Shown here: positions 8,901 to 15,166 of the stretch, in pieces
How positions within the stretch are numbered: the stretch's first letter is position 1
Layout of the letters: the number at the start of each line of letters is the position of its first letter
Source of the DNA: Desulfobacterales bacterium
Lineage (GTDB): Bacteria; Desulfobacterota; Desulfobulbia; Desulfobulbales; BM004
Assembly: GCA_012974315.1 (NCBI GenBank)
Contig: JAAXQI010000089.1
Coordinates: forward strand, 1-16,344
Direction of reading: 5' to 3'
DNA: 16,344 nucleotides
Program-made: the position numbers and the translations under genes
Notes under the pieces: generated by a model
What the model was told of the DNA's origin: nothing
Database searches by the model: none
Seen by the model: only the letters and a program-made list of their open reading frames with translations

Positions 8901-10061
8901 CGGCAGGTGCGGCAGTCTTTATCAGAACTGGAAGCACTCACAGGCAAGCAATACGGATACCCTCAGAATCCACTTCTGCTTTCTGTGCGCAGCGGGGCAG
9001 CAATTTCCATGCCTGGGATGATGGCAACGATTCATAACGTTGGCCTGAACCAGGATATAGTTGAGGAGTTTGCCCAGGCAACCGGAAAAGAATACCTGGC
9101 CTGGGATAACTACCGGCGGTTTCTGCAGTCCTGGGGCATGGCGGAAGGGATGAGACGTGAACAGTTTCAGTCACTTATGGACAACGCCAAAGAAAAACAC
9201 AAGGTGAAAGTAAAAATGAACTTCACCCCGACACAGATGAAGGAACTGGCGCTTGACTACCAGAAAGTCATCCTTTCTGCCGGTATCAGTATCCCGGATG
9301 ATCCCTGGCTGCAACTGACAGGGGCAATTGACATTGTACTGAACTCTTGGAACACCACTAAGACCAGGGAATACCGCGCCCTGATGGATGCATCTGACTC
9401 ATGGGGCACAGCAGTTATCATCCAAGCCATGGTTTTCGGCAACCTGCGCCAGGAAGCTGGAAGTGGTGTGGTTTTTACAGCCCACCCCTATAGAAAGGTG
9501 AGCAGGGTTGCGCTCTGGGGCGATTATGCCATAGGCGACCAAGGTGAAGATATTGTCAGCGGTCTGGTTACCACTTATCCCGTCTCTGTTGAGCAGGCCG
9601 AAATTGAAAAGAAAGAAAACCTCTTTGTCTTCGAAAATCCCGAAACGCTCAAACCCAGTTTCCTCGGCAAAGGTATTGGGGTCAGCGGCAGCGCCCTGTC
9701 GGGTCGGGCAGTTTTTACCCATGAAAATATTGAACAAATTCTCCGGGAAGACCCCCATAGTACCCTCATCCTGATTCGCCAGGACACCGTACCTGAAGAC
9801 ATCAAAGAAATATCCCTGGCCCATGGACTGCTTACTGCCCGTGGAGGCCAGACATCCCATGCTGCAGTAGTCGCCACTCAACTGGAAAAAACCTGCATTG
9901 TCGGCTGCAAAGACCTACGGGTATATGAGAGTGAGCAGCGCTGTCAAATCAATGGGCATGATATTCGGTTCGGAGAAGAAGTCAGCATTGACGGCAGAAA
10001 AGGACTTTTTCTAAAGGGGAAACACCCCATCCGAGAAGAAGTCCACATCTTGCCTATTTAA
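5967..10061 (+). CDS. Dikinase-like fusion: unknown ~925-aa N-terminus + PPDK ATP-grasp and phosphohistidine domains, no PEP barrel
   Basis: This is a 1364-residue protein in two parts. Residues ~930-1345 match the first half of pyruvate phosphate dikinase. The ATP-grasp domain starts at GNKGFNL (K936) and PVPPGFIITTE, then has SVRSGAAISMPGMM (R1008), WGTAVIIQAMVFG, GVVFTAHP and QGEDIVSG (E1194). The swivelling domain has PEDIKE and TARGGQTSHAA with the phosphorylated H1298 and T1296 (equivalent to the regulatory threonine of plant PPDK). The chain ends ~65 residues later, so the C-terminal PEP/pyruvate TIM barrel is missing. Residues 1-925 are mostly helical, without signal peptide or membrane segment; I recognise no domain and see no barrel signature displaced there. 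The protein should form phosphohistidine from ATP, but its acceptor is unknown: a partner subunit, the N-terminal region's ligand, or a glucan are possible. It follows gap by 21 bp, without a clear Shine-Dalgarno. Pipelines will probably label it PPDK or PEP synthase, which overstates the evidence. Confidence 0.85.
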   Translation: MASQDQKTIDSLAIESDALRANLLETATDEVTIDPSLAVLEEIVENYKGISKNLHDLLYEVCHPYRNWKMLVPRLRAFVLKNINHYFKHEKGAEAFDRFMVIFSQAVIDSRKNNTLISQTIESMLAYTDRLVSLVNPEDLIRYEMALATFFTRLSNLDDEVLIFMVQGQHPMKRIAQHLLKLEKGETSYDFKPLAVLMKRVFTMNYEYWLSEQDPQAWFTEECGDICKGWQAGKFFNAISHNQLHKNLDSLNAFDIDADPRQALSAILELPSHVDIVRLYKEVPETLKVEQQSAMAALDQEEQLDRFSENRKLIFLFHIMETSGLALIHEETIREINRSLVQLIRRQTFEEIESFLLTTFQLLNANVRKYPHTSLQCIQVLGTEVFKRGNSRLVEAFLWESVRFGFQYANVTGVDEDWQPITNPAHLANIRVWINLIMQEPKWCSTIFSALIINLKLSGTCVKDTDLFQRDISQLLNYPIEPVYNLFKQFAKLMPVFFNEIGAEGYLRDVSTEIDEIHRRKDGLIHFLRKQSHVESSNLIVDFIEAIFSFWKTKDKNVLTPFLPEEVLSEVKEKGIFIDDMHKLMHRVLELPGMEEIPDLQEWKDKPRARYLEEQKDIAETEKIRFDKLVRMYKLLFNKYNLGFQEMRHQLRKAINSGFPEMEQLLADLEICDTHQCLDALLTHLEGLKEIILSDEKFEAREDIYYKRHIAVDIPSVYGRYSERKFDALGLTFRLENLANIYLERLPETINLSFITRATFIRIIKCLNLYLRALKIDGITSRRLETYLGLLSSSLGIKRFSYTQYLDIFRGLSDGVKDVIYAHYTNIHQNNLSIIIPQIGETNLLTRYRKLWDENDTGGSILRLSESFFRNLIAGTFGLQHLDNFITRIMQILESQKEILDQESLDLLMTYNPENVISFLQNSNPQTRNLIHLGNKGFNLTQLASENKPVPPGFIITTEIFRCWEVVNKFDKARDEFMRQVRQSLSELEALTGKQYGYPQNPLLLSVRSGAAISMPGMMATIHNVGLNQDIVEEFAQATGKEYLAWDNYRRFLQSWGMAEGMRREQFQSLMDNAKEKHKVKVKMNFTPTQMKELALDYQKVILSAGISIPDDPWLQLTGAIDIVLNSWNTTKTREYRALMDASDSWGTAVIIQAMVFGNLRQEAGSGVVFTAHPYRKVSRVALWGDYAIGDQGEDIVSGLVTTYPVSVEQAEIEKKENLFVFENPETLKPSFLGKGIGVSGSALSGRAVFTHENIEQILREDPHSTLILIRQDTVPEDIKEISLAHGLLTARGGQTSHAAVVATQLEKTCIVGCKDLRVYESEQRCQINGHDIRFGEEVSIDGRKGLFLKGKHPIREEVHILPI

Positions 10062-10097
10062 ACGAGTTGAGATTGCTGCATATTTTGCGTTATCAGC

Positions 10098-10128
10098 CAC
10101 TCCGCGTAGTTTTTACTACAGCGGAGTG
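10098..10128. repeat. Long hairpin after the dikinase gene
   Basis: CACTCCGC (10098-10105) pairs perfectly with GCGGAGTG (10121-10128), and an inner TAGT/ACTA pair extends the stem after a small internal bulge, leaving a short T-rich loop. No T-run follows on either strand, so it is not a canonical Rho-independent terminator; it may protect a 3' end or belong to the surrounding repeat. Confidence 0.5.
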
Positions 10129-10197
10129 ACTTCTGCCTTGAGCACGATCAGCGAGCATTTTCGTGAGCGAATTTGATTAATAATCTTCCTTACGTCA

Positions 10198-10231
10198 GAA
10201 GACCCCCCGCAGCTTCCTGCGGGGGATCTTC
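10198..10231 (+). terminator. GC-rich hairpin, probable transcription barrier before gph
   Basis: The stem CCCCCGCAG (10204-10212) and CTGCGGGGG (10217-10225) closes a CTTC loop, and GAAGA/TCTTC outside it adds 5 more pairs after one C-A mismatch. The stem is very stable, but no U-tract follows, so termination efficiency is uncertain. It separates the dikinase transcript from gph. Confidence 0.45.
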
Positions 10232-10311
10232 AACCCACAACAATCTCGAATCGCTAATCTCACGGTTTAATAACAAAAAAACAAACTAACTCTTACAGCC
10301 ACCCTATAAAA

Positions 10312-10950
10312 ATGTCTCAAATAAAAGCCATCATCTTTGACCTGGACGGCACCCTGATTGACTCTGTTGATGACCTGGCCAACAGTGTGAACTACACCCT
10401 CGGCAGGCTTGACCTGCCACTCCATACCCATGAAGAAATAAAAAGTTTTGTGGGTGACGGCGTCCAGAAACTCATAAAAAGGTCTCTTGGGCAGACCCAC
10501 ATGGAAAGATTTACAGAAGCCTTTGAAATCTTCATGGCCCATTACGGGTCGCACTGTACGAATAATACCGTCCTCTACCCGGAAGTTGCAGAAACCATTT
10601 CATTTCTTGCAGAAAAGTATTCTCTGGCAGTGTTAACCAACAAGAGTGCAACATTTTCACACAAGATTCTCAAAGCCTTGAAAATCGACTCTTACTTCAA
10701 GGAAGTGTTGGGTGGGGACAGTCTGCCGACCAAAAAACCTGATCCAGCCGGCATCTTATATCTGGCTGACAAATGGGGCCTGGCGCCGGATCAACTCGTT
10801 ATGGTGGGCGACCATGCCACAGACATCGAGGTGGGGCAGAGAGCTGGATGCAAAACAGTTTTTATTGAGGGCGGCATAGGTGAGACACGGGGCTTAAAAC
10901 CAGATTTTGTTATCAACTCGATGGATGAACTGCCGGACTTATTTGTATAA
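10312..10950 (+). CDS. gph: HAD-family phosphatase, probable phosphoglycolate phosphatase
   Basis: The 212-residue protein is a HAD-superfamily hydrolase of the Gph type, which removes phosphate from 2-phosphoglycolate, a product of DNA 3'-end repair and oxidative damage. It has motif I DLDGTLIDS with nucleophile D10 and acid D12, a helical cap (about 16-85), motif II at LTNKS (T109), the lysine of motif III in KKPDP (141-142 region) and motif IV VGDHATDIE (D167, D171). Length fits the family. The start ATG has no clear Shine-Dalgarno, but the next in-frame methionine (about residue 64) would remove motif I. Related enzymes include PPi phosphatase (PpaX) and sugar-phosphate phosphatases, so the substrate is inferred. 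It converges with the CBS gene, 43 bp apart. Confidence 0.85.
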   Translation: MSQIKAIIFDLDGTLIDSVDDLANSVNYTLGRLDLPLHTHEEIKSFVGDGVQKLIKRSLGQTHMERFTEAFEIFMAHYGSHCTNNTVLYPEVAETISFLAEKYSLAVLTNKSATFSHKILKALKIDSYFKEVLGGDSLPTKKPDPAGILYLADKWGLAPDQLVMVGDHATDIEVGQRAGCKTVFIEGGIGETRGLKPDFVINSMDELPDLFV

Positions 10951-10953
10951 TTT

Positions 10954-10978
10954 GGAAACAGATTTCAAATCTGTTCCC
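10954..10978. terminator. Symmetric hairpin between convergent genes
   Basis: GGAAACAGATTT and AAATCTGTTCCC form a stem around C10966 with one mismatch; the core ACAGATTT-C-AAATCTGT is perfect. It lies midway between the 3' ends of gph and the CBS gene and could act in both directions, but neither side has a clear T-run. Confidence 0.45.
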
Positions 10979-10993
10979 AGGCTATACTGACGG

Positions 10994-12514
10994 CTAAATA
11001 ATCAACTGCCCAAACTCAGACGCAACAAGGTCCTGCAGAGTGGAAACCGCCTTAAAGGCATGCCGTAAAGTCTCCTTGTCCCTTGGGGACAGAATCTTTG
11101 GGTCAATATAGGTGTCAAGCTTTTCACCTCTCGAAGCCTTGAAAATCTGGGACTTTAAGGCATAGTGCAGGAGTACCTGATAGGCTGATTCAAAGTATTC
11201 CCCGTCGTTCGAATGGATAAACCCTCCATCCACCAGTCTGGTAATCCGTTTTAAAGTCCCCGTCTCCCTGATATTGTGTTGCAGGGCGAGAATGCGGATA
11301 GTTTCCACCACAAAAATGAGTCCACTCTTTTTAACATCCAATTGACCCTTGTGAAGCCCCGCCTTGTCAGTTACAAAACCTCCCAACAAACCAAGCGGTA
11401 CCCGGTGACCTCCCTCTTCTTCATGCAGGATACGGAAAACTTCATGGTGTCGGCCAAGAACTGTAAAAGCGTAATCCTTCAGTTCTTTAAATAGATCAAC
11501 CTCTCCGGCGATAGGCGCGGCATCAAAAAGAACAGTAACATAACGTCCCAGTTCCCGGACCTGTGCCTCAAACCAGTAATTGATCTGCTGCTTCCACTCG
11601 GAAAGACTCTTCCGCCAGAGTGGATTGCTTGACATAAGGTAGCCCGGACAATACACATAGCCTATTTGATCAAGAATATCTGAAAACCTTACCCCTAAGT
11701 CAATAAAATACTGATCATACTGATAATTCTGCTCGCTATCGGCAATGATTATGCCATGATCCTGGTCAGGGGTCAGCAGATTTTCCAGGCGACCATGACT
11801 GCCGGTAAGGTAGAGGCAGTAAGGCACCGGCGGTACTCCTAACCCCTCGGCTGCCAACTCATGGGCCCGTCGATGTATATCCCTGTTGATAAGAGAGATC
11901 ATAACAACTATGTCGTAAGCTGTTCTGCCGGACTCCATCCTCTCCTCAGCCATTTTGGGAAGCTTGTCCTTGATAGCCTTCAAGGTTTCCACCTCAGTGG
12001 CTTCCCGAATCCCTTCTATAAGAGTTAGAGGTTCAGGGTAGCGCAGCTTCAGAAGTTGCCGCATGGTGACGATACCGACAATTTTCCCGTCCTCTATTAA
12101 GGGAAGATGCTTGACCCGGCTGTCTGACAGTATTGATAAGGCACGGTAGATTGAATTATCAGGATGCAGGGTAATGGGATCCGAGGTCATTACAGCCGAT
12201 ATCGGGGTAGAGTCAAGACTGACACAATCATCTGCTATGACCCGTTTCATTATGTCCCGTTCGGTCAGGATGCCGACAGGCTGCTTCATATGGTCAATAA
12301 CTATAACACTGGAAATGTTCCGCTCTGCCATAGCCCTGATAACATCACGCAAAGTACATTGTGGCGAGCATGTATAAACATCAGAGTCCATGATTGAACG
12401 CAGGTTTTCCCTGTACGGAAAGGATTCAACCTTTTTCAGACTATCACGGGTCTTCTGGAGTTTTTTAAAAGATTCCAGGTCAACTGCTGTGCTTATCTGC
12501 GTTTTTTTACTCAT
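10994..12514 (-). CDS. CBS-pair / DUF294 nucleotidyltransferase-like regulatory protein
   Basis: The 506-residue cytoplasmic protein has two CBS domains (about 40-95 and 105-158), which usually bind adenosine nucleotides, then a DUF294 GlnD-like nucleotidyltransferase domain (about 170-340) with the motif LTGSHGR...DQDHGI (G238, S239, D250, D252), and a DUF294 C-terminal helical domain (about 355-500). The acidic DxD pair is intact, so nucleotidyl transfer is possible, but no target is known. Many relatives also carry an N-terminal cyclic-nucleotide-binding domain, which is absent here. Relatives often sit next to acetyl-CoA synthetase or acetate permease genes, and acs lies upstream on the same strand, so a role in sensing energy charge during acetate use is a reasonable inference. 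The acs terminator and a promoter candidate of its own indicate separate transcription. No Shine-Dalgarno is obvious. Confidence 0.88.
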   Translation of the reverse strand: MSKKTQISTAVDLESFKKLQKTRDSLKKVESFPYRENLRSIMDSDVYTCSPQCTLRDVIRAMAERNISSVIVIDHMKQPVGILTERDIMKRVIADDCVSLDSTPISAVMTSDPITLHPDNSIYRALSILSDSRVKHLPLIEDGKIVGIVTMRQLLKLRYPEPLTLIEGIREATEVETLKAIKDKLPKMAEERMESGRTAYDIVVMISLINRDIHRRAHELAAEGLGVPPVPYCLYLTGSHGRLENLLTPDQDHGIIIADSEQNYQYDQYFIDLGVRFSDILDQIGYVYCPGYLMSSNPLWRKSLSEWKQQINYWFEAQVRELGRYVTVLFDAAPIAGEVDLFKELKDYAFTVLGRHHEVFRILHEEEGGHRVPLGLLGGFVTDKAGLHKGQLDVKKSGLIFVVETIRILALQHNIRETGTLKRITRLVDGGFIHSNDGEYFESAYQVLLHYALKSQIFKASRGEKLDTYIDPKILSPRDKETLRHAFKAVSTLQDLVASEFGQLII

Positions 12515-12549
12515 AAATTACAAGGCACCAGGTGAAGATGTTTATTCAT

Positions 12550-12591
12550 TTGTTACGTGATAACAATAAAACAATCATTTCATTACGGCAA
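12550..12591 (-). promoter_or_regulatory. Promoter and operator candidate of the CBS/DUF294 gene
   Basis: On the minus strand TTGCCG (12591-12586) and TATTGT (12568-12563) are spaced by exactly 17 bp, each matching the sigma70 consensus at 4 of 6. A perfect inverted repeat TTGTTA-CGTGA-TAACAA (12550-12566) lies across the -10 and predicted start (~12556), a position suited to a repressor. The resulting leader would be about 40 bases. Confidence 0.4.
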
Positions 12592-12606
12592 CTTGATATT
12601 AAAGAC

Positions 12607-12683
12607 CGGCATACGATGCGCGATATGAGGTACGCGGTAAAAGACTTGATACTGGGAATAATAGATGCTGGATTCTGGATAAT
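12607..12683 (+). repeat. Degenerate heptanucleotide tandem repeat, block 1
   Basis: Eleven consecutive 7-bp units stay in one register, from CGGCATA, CGATGCG, CGATATG, AGGTACG, CGGTAAA through AGATGCT, GGATTCT to GGATAAT. Most carry G at the second position and a following purine/pyrimidine alternation. Units diverge strongly, so this is decayed or constrained repeat rather than a fresh expansion. Confidence 0.5.
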
Positions 12684-12701
12684 AAAATAAAGAAAAAGTA
12701 A

Positions 12702-12729
12702 GGTGCGCGGCACGAGGCGTGTCGGCATA
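12702..12729 (+). repeat. Degenerate heptanucleotide tandem repeat, block 2
   Basis: Four 7-bp units: GGTGCGC, GGCACGA, GGCGTGT, CGGCATA. The last is identical to the first unit of block 1 (12607-12613), which links the two blocks. The register is offset from block 1 by the 18 bp between them. Confidence 0.45.
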
Positions 12730-12801
12730 CGTGTCAGTCGCTGGTTCGTTTTATTAACCAACAAACAACCAGATAATTGACAGCCAGGGCCTTTGGTTTT
12801 T

Positions 12802-12836
12802 AACCAGTATCCAGTAACCAGCAACTAGCATCACCT
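12802..12836 (-). repeat. Heptanucleotide tandem repeat, block 3 (opposite orientation)
   Basis: Five units in register: AACCAGT, ATCCAGT, AACCAGC, AACTAGC, ATCACCT. On the minus strand they read as CTGG-type units (ACTGGAT, ACTGGTT), like the GATTCTGGAT part of block 1, so blocks 1 and 3 are inverted with respect to each other. The remainder of the 468-bp gap between the CBS gene and acs holds the promoter candidate and the acs terminator; I see no gene in it. Confidence 0.5.
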
Positions 12837-12903
12837 CTCTCACCTTTACTACTTTGCGCCTCAATGTATTATGCTGCCCGAGGGCCAGATTTTATCTCTT
12901 AAA

Positions 12904-12940
12904 TAAAAAACGCAGGATTCCTCGCCGAAGGAATCCTGCG
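12904..12940 (-). terminator. Rho-independent terminator of acs
   Basis: On the minus strand a perfect 12-bp stem (12940-12929 with 12922-12911, CGCAGGATTCCT and its complement) with a 6-base loop is followed directly by TTTTTTA. It lies 42 bp past the acs stop codon and is a textbook intrinsic terminator. Confidence 0.92.
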
Positions 12941-12982
12941 CTACTCTTGGTCAGGTGAAAGGGGGATTGCTACAAAAAAAGC

Positions 12983-15019
12983 TTATTCACCCTGGACCAT
13001 CTTCTGAATTTCATCAACTATTTCAGGATTCGCCAGTGTCATGACGTTACCCACATCGCCTTTATTAGAAATGGCACCGAGTACCCGCCGCATGATCTTA
13101 CCGGAACGGGTCTTGGGCATATCAGGCACAATCCATACCTTGCGCGGCCTGGCAATCTTGCCGATATCAGAACAAATTTGATTGGAAATCTTCTTAGCAA
13201 GCTCATCAGAGGCTTCAAACCCGGGCCTCAGGGAAACATAAAGATCAGGCTCCTTGCCTTTAACCTCATGGGCCACCGGCACAACAGCAGCCTCGGCAAC
13301 TTCAGGAGCATTAAGAGCCGATGACTCGATCTCTTTGGTACCAAGCCTATGGCCTGAGACATTGATAACATCGTCGATACGGCCGAGGATACGGAAGTAG
13401 CCATCAGAAGCTACCACTGCGGCATCGCCTGCAAGATATGGCCAGTCGCGCCAGTCCTTGCTGCTTCTATCTTTGCAGTACTGACCGTAATAGGCATCAA
13501 TATACCGCTCCCTGTTGCCCCAGACGGTTTGAAAGCCACCTGGCCATGGATTCTTGATGCAGATGTTGCCGGCCTTGCCTTCACCTGGCATAATCTCTTT
13601 GCCGTCTTCATCCAGGACCAAAGGATGAATTCCGGGTGCGCCCGGGCCAGCGCTTCCTGGCTTCATGGGAGAGATGCCGGGCAGGGTGGTACAGAGAAAC
13701 CCACCAGTTTCTGTCTGCCACCAGGTATCAACAATGACTGCTTTGCCTTTGCCAATCACCTCATGGTACCATTTCCAGACAGCAGGTTCTATGGGCTCGC
13801 CCACCGTGGTCATGTGCTTGAAATTATAGTTGTACTTGGCCGGCTCATCCGGACCGATCTTCCGTAATGCCCTGATGACTGTTGGTGCGGTGTGGAATAT
13901 ATTGACGTCCAACTCTTCGGCAATACGCCAGCAGCGGCCGGCATCCGGATAATTCGGGACACCTTCATAGACAACTGAAGAGGCACAAATAGAAAGAGGA
14001 CCATAAACAATATAGGAATGGCCGGTAATCCAGCCGATGTCCGCCATACACCAATAAACGTCTTCAGGATGGATGTCCTGAATATACTTTGAGGTTCCTG
14101 CAGCATAGGAAAGATAACCACCTGTTGAATGCTGGCATCCCTTAGGCTTGCCGGTGGTTCCGCTTGTGTACATCAAGAACAGAGGTGCTTCAGCCGGCAT
14201 GGATACCGGAGCCACCTTGGCTCTTTTATATCCTTTTAATACTTCGTTCATTGAGTAATCACGGCCTTCGACCAGGGGTGAAGAACTGGAGTATTTTTCT
14301 GGATGACGCTGCCAGACCAGGACCTTCTCAATTGTGTGTCCTTCTTTTATGCTGATGTCGTAGGCTTCGTCAGCGTTGGCCTTGTGATCAATCCACTTGC
14401 CACCGCGATAGTAGCCGTCGATGGTGATCAATACGCGGCTCTGGGAGTCAACGGCACGGTCGGCGCATGCCGACGGGCTGAAACCACCAAAGACGACGGA
14501 ATGGATGACACCAAGCCTGGCCAGTGCCAACATGGTAATGGGCAGTTCAGCAGTCATGGGCAGATGTATGGTTACCCGGTCGCCGGCTTTCAGACCACAA
14601 AAGTCACGCAGTACAGCAGCAGCCTCATTTACCTTGATATAGAGTTCCTGGTAAGTGATGTGTTGGATAGGCTCATCTTCTGAGTCAGGCACAAAATGGA
14701 GAGCTGTCTTGTTTTTGTTCTTGGCAAGATGTCTGTCAATACAGTTATAACTGACATTCAATTTACCGCCGACAAACCAATTCCAGAGAGGGGCATCACT
14801 TGTATCAAGGACGGTATGCCATTTCTCGTCCCAGGTCAGAAGATCTGCATATTCCGTAAAGCAATCCGGGAAATTATCCAGGCTGAAACGATCATAGATT
14901 GACTTATCATTCACATTCGCCTGGGCTTTAAATTCCTCTGAAGGATAATAATAATCCTCTTCCTGCCAATGCACAGCGATTTGGGCTTCGTTTACTTCCA
15001 TTTCATCTTTTTCGCTCAT
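12983..15019 (-). CDS. acs: Acetyl-CoA synthetase, AMP-forming
   Basis: This enzyme activates acetate with ATP and CoA to acetyl-CoA, AMP and PPi, in two half-reactions through acetyl-AMP. The 678 residues are slightly longer than the ~650 usual, the excess being at the N-terminus. Motifs in order are YTSGTTGKPKG (284-294, AMP-binding P-loop), DIGWITGHSYIVYGPL, DTWWQTETGG (431-440; W434 is the residue that restricts the pocket to acetate), GDAAV, GRIDDVINVSGHRLG at the hinge to the small C-terminal domain, and PKTRSGK with K641, the lysine acetylated by Pat-type enzymes in other bacteria. The start is supported by AAGGAGA 7 bases upstream. The 147-bp region upstream holds paired operator-like repeats, and a strong terminator follows. 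Neighbours on the same strand are a TPR protein upstream and a CBS/DUF294 protein downstream. Confidence 0.97.
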   Translation of the reverse strand: MSEKDEMEVNEAQIAVHWQEEDYYYPSEEFKAQANVNDKSIYDRFSLDNFPDCFTEYADLLTWDEKWHTVLDTSDAPLWNWFVGGKLNVSYNCIDRHLAKNKNKTALHFVPDSEDEPIQHITYQELYIKVNEAAAVLRDFCGLKAGDRVTIHLPMTAELPITMLALARLGVIHSVVFGGFSPSACADRAVDSQSRVLITIDGYYRGGKWIDHKANADEAYDISIKEGHTIEKVLVWQRHPEKYSSSSPLVEGRDYSMNEVLKGYKRAKVAPVSMPAEAPLFLMYTSGTTGKPKGCQHSTGGYLSYAAGTSKYIQDIHPEDVYWCMADIGWITGHSYIVYGPLSICASSVVYEGVPNYPDAGRCWRIAEELDVNIFHTAPTVIRALRKIGPDEPAKYNYNFKHMTTVGEPIEPAVWKWYHEVIGKGKAVIVDTWWQTETGGFLCTTLPGISPMKPGSAGPGAPGIHPLVLDEDGKEIMPGEGKAGNICIKNPWPGGFQTVWGNRERYIDAYYGQYCKDRSSKDWRDWPYLAGDAAVVASDGYFRILGRIDDVINVSGHRLGTKEIESSALNAPEVAEAAVVPVAHEVKGKEPDLYVSLRPGFEASDELAKKISNQICSDIGKIARPRKVWIVPDMPKTRSGKIMRRVLGAISNKGDVGNVMTLANPEIVDEIQKMVQGE

Positions 15020-15116
15020 GGGTATTTCTCCTTCACAAAATAATGATTACCAAATTGGGGCTTTGCCACCATCCTCAACCTAAAAAAATTTTTGTACCAG
15101 AAAGAAAATATAAATG

Positions 15117-15165
15117 CTAGGTAAAAACACCTACAATGAATTACTTACTAGGTAAAAACACCCAC
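15117..15165 (-). promoter_or_regulatory. Paired 18-bp direct repeats upstream of acs (operator candidates)
   Basis: CTAGGTAAAAACACCTAC (15117-15134) and CTAGGTAAAAACACCCAC (15148-15165) match at 17 of 18 positions and are exactly 31 bp apart, close to three helical turns. The first copy contains a perfect dyad TAGGT-N6-ACCTA; the second has one mismatch in one arm. They lie 98 to 146 bp before the acs start, and a TATATT -10-like hexamer lies just downstream on the minus strand (15112-15107). This is a good layout for two dimers of an activator or repressor on one face of the DNA. The protein that binds is unknown; a NarL/FixJ-type response regulator is one guess. Confidence 0.6.
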
Positions 15166-15166
15166 G

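Larger units (their letters stand above)
10063..10253. repeat. Possible MITE-like element with imperfect terminal inverted repeats
   Basis: The ends at 10063-10078 and 10238-10253 are inverted repeats matching at 13 of 16 positions, with a shared core GAGATTG/CAATCTC. Between them lie two strong hairpins and no credible ORF. It begins directly after the stop codon at 10059-10061. No flanking target-site duplication is obvious. Its style resembles short dispersed intergenic repeats of Desulfobacterota, but that is an impression, and a 13/16 match could arise by chance at a few per cent. Confidence 0.35.

Noticed and set aside
9399..9881. Antisense open frame of 160 codons within the dikinase domain
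   Set aside because: Lies opposite the most conserved catalytic region of the dikinase-like protein, so it is a shadow.
10305..10310. TATAAA just before the gph start as a -10 element
   Set aside because: It would place the transcription start inside the coding sequence and no -35 lies at the right distance.
12546..12824. Open frame of 92 codons on the minus strand between the CBS gene and acs
   Set aside because: It is a translation of the heptad repeats and promoter region, with no ribosome binding site and no domain-like composition.
15060..15090. Sigma54 promoter upstream of acs
   Set aside because: Several GG and GC pairs occur on the minus strand, but none has the required 10-base spacing with the TGGCAC/TTGC context.
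15117..15165. Start of a CRISPR array
   Set aside because: Only two copies, 18 bp long with a 13-bp gap, no further repeats and no cas genes; the promoter position fits operator sites better.
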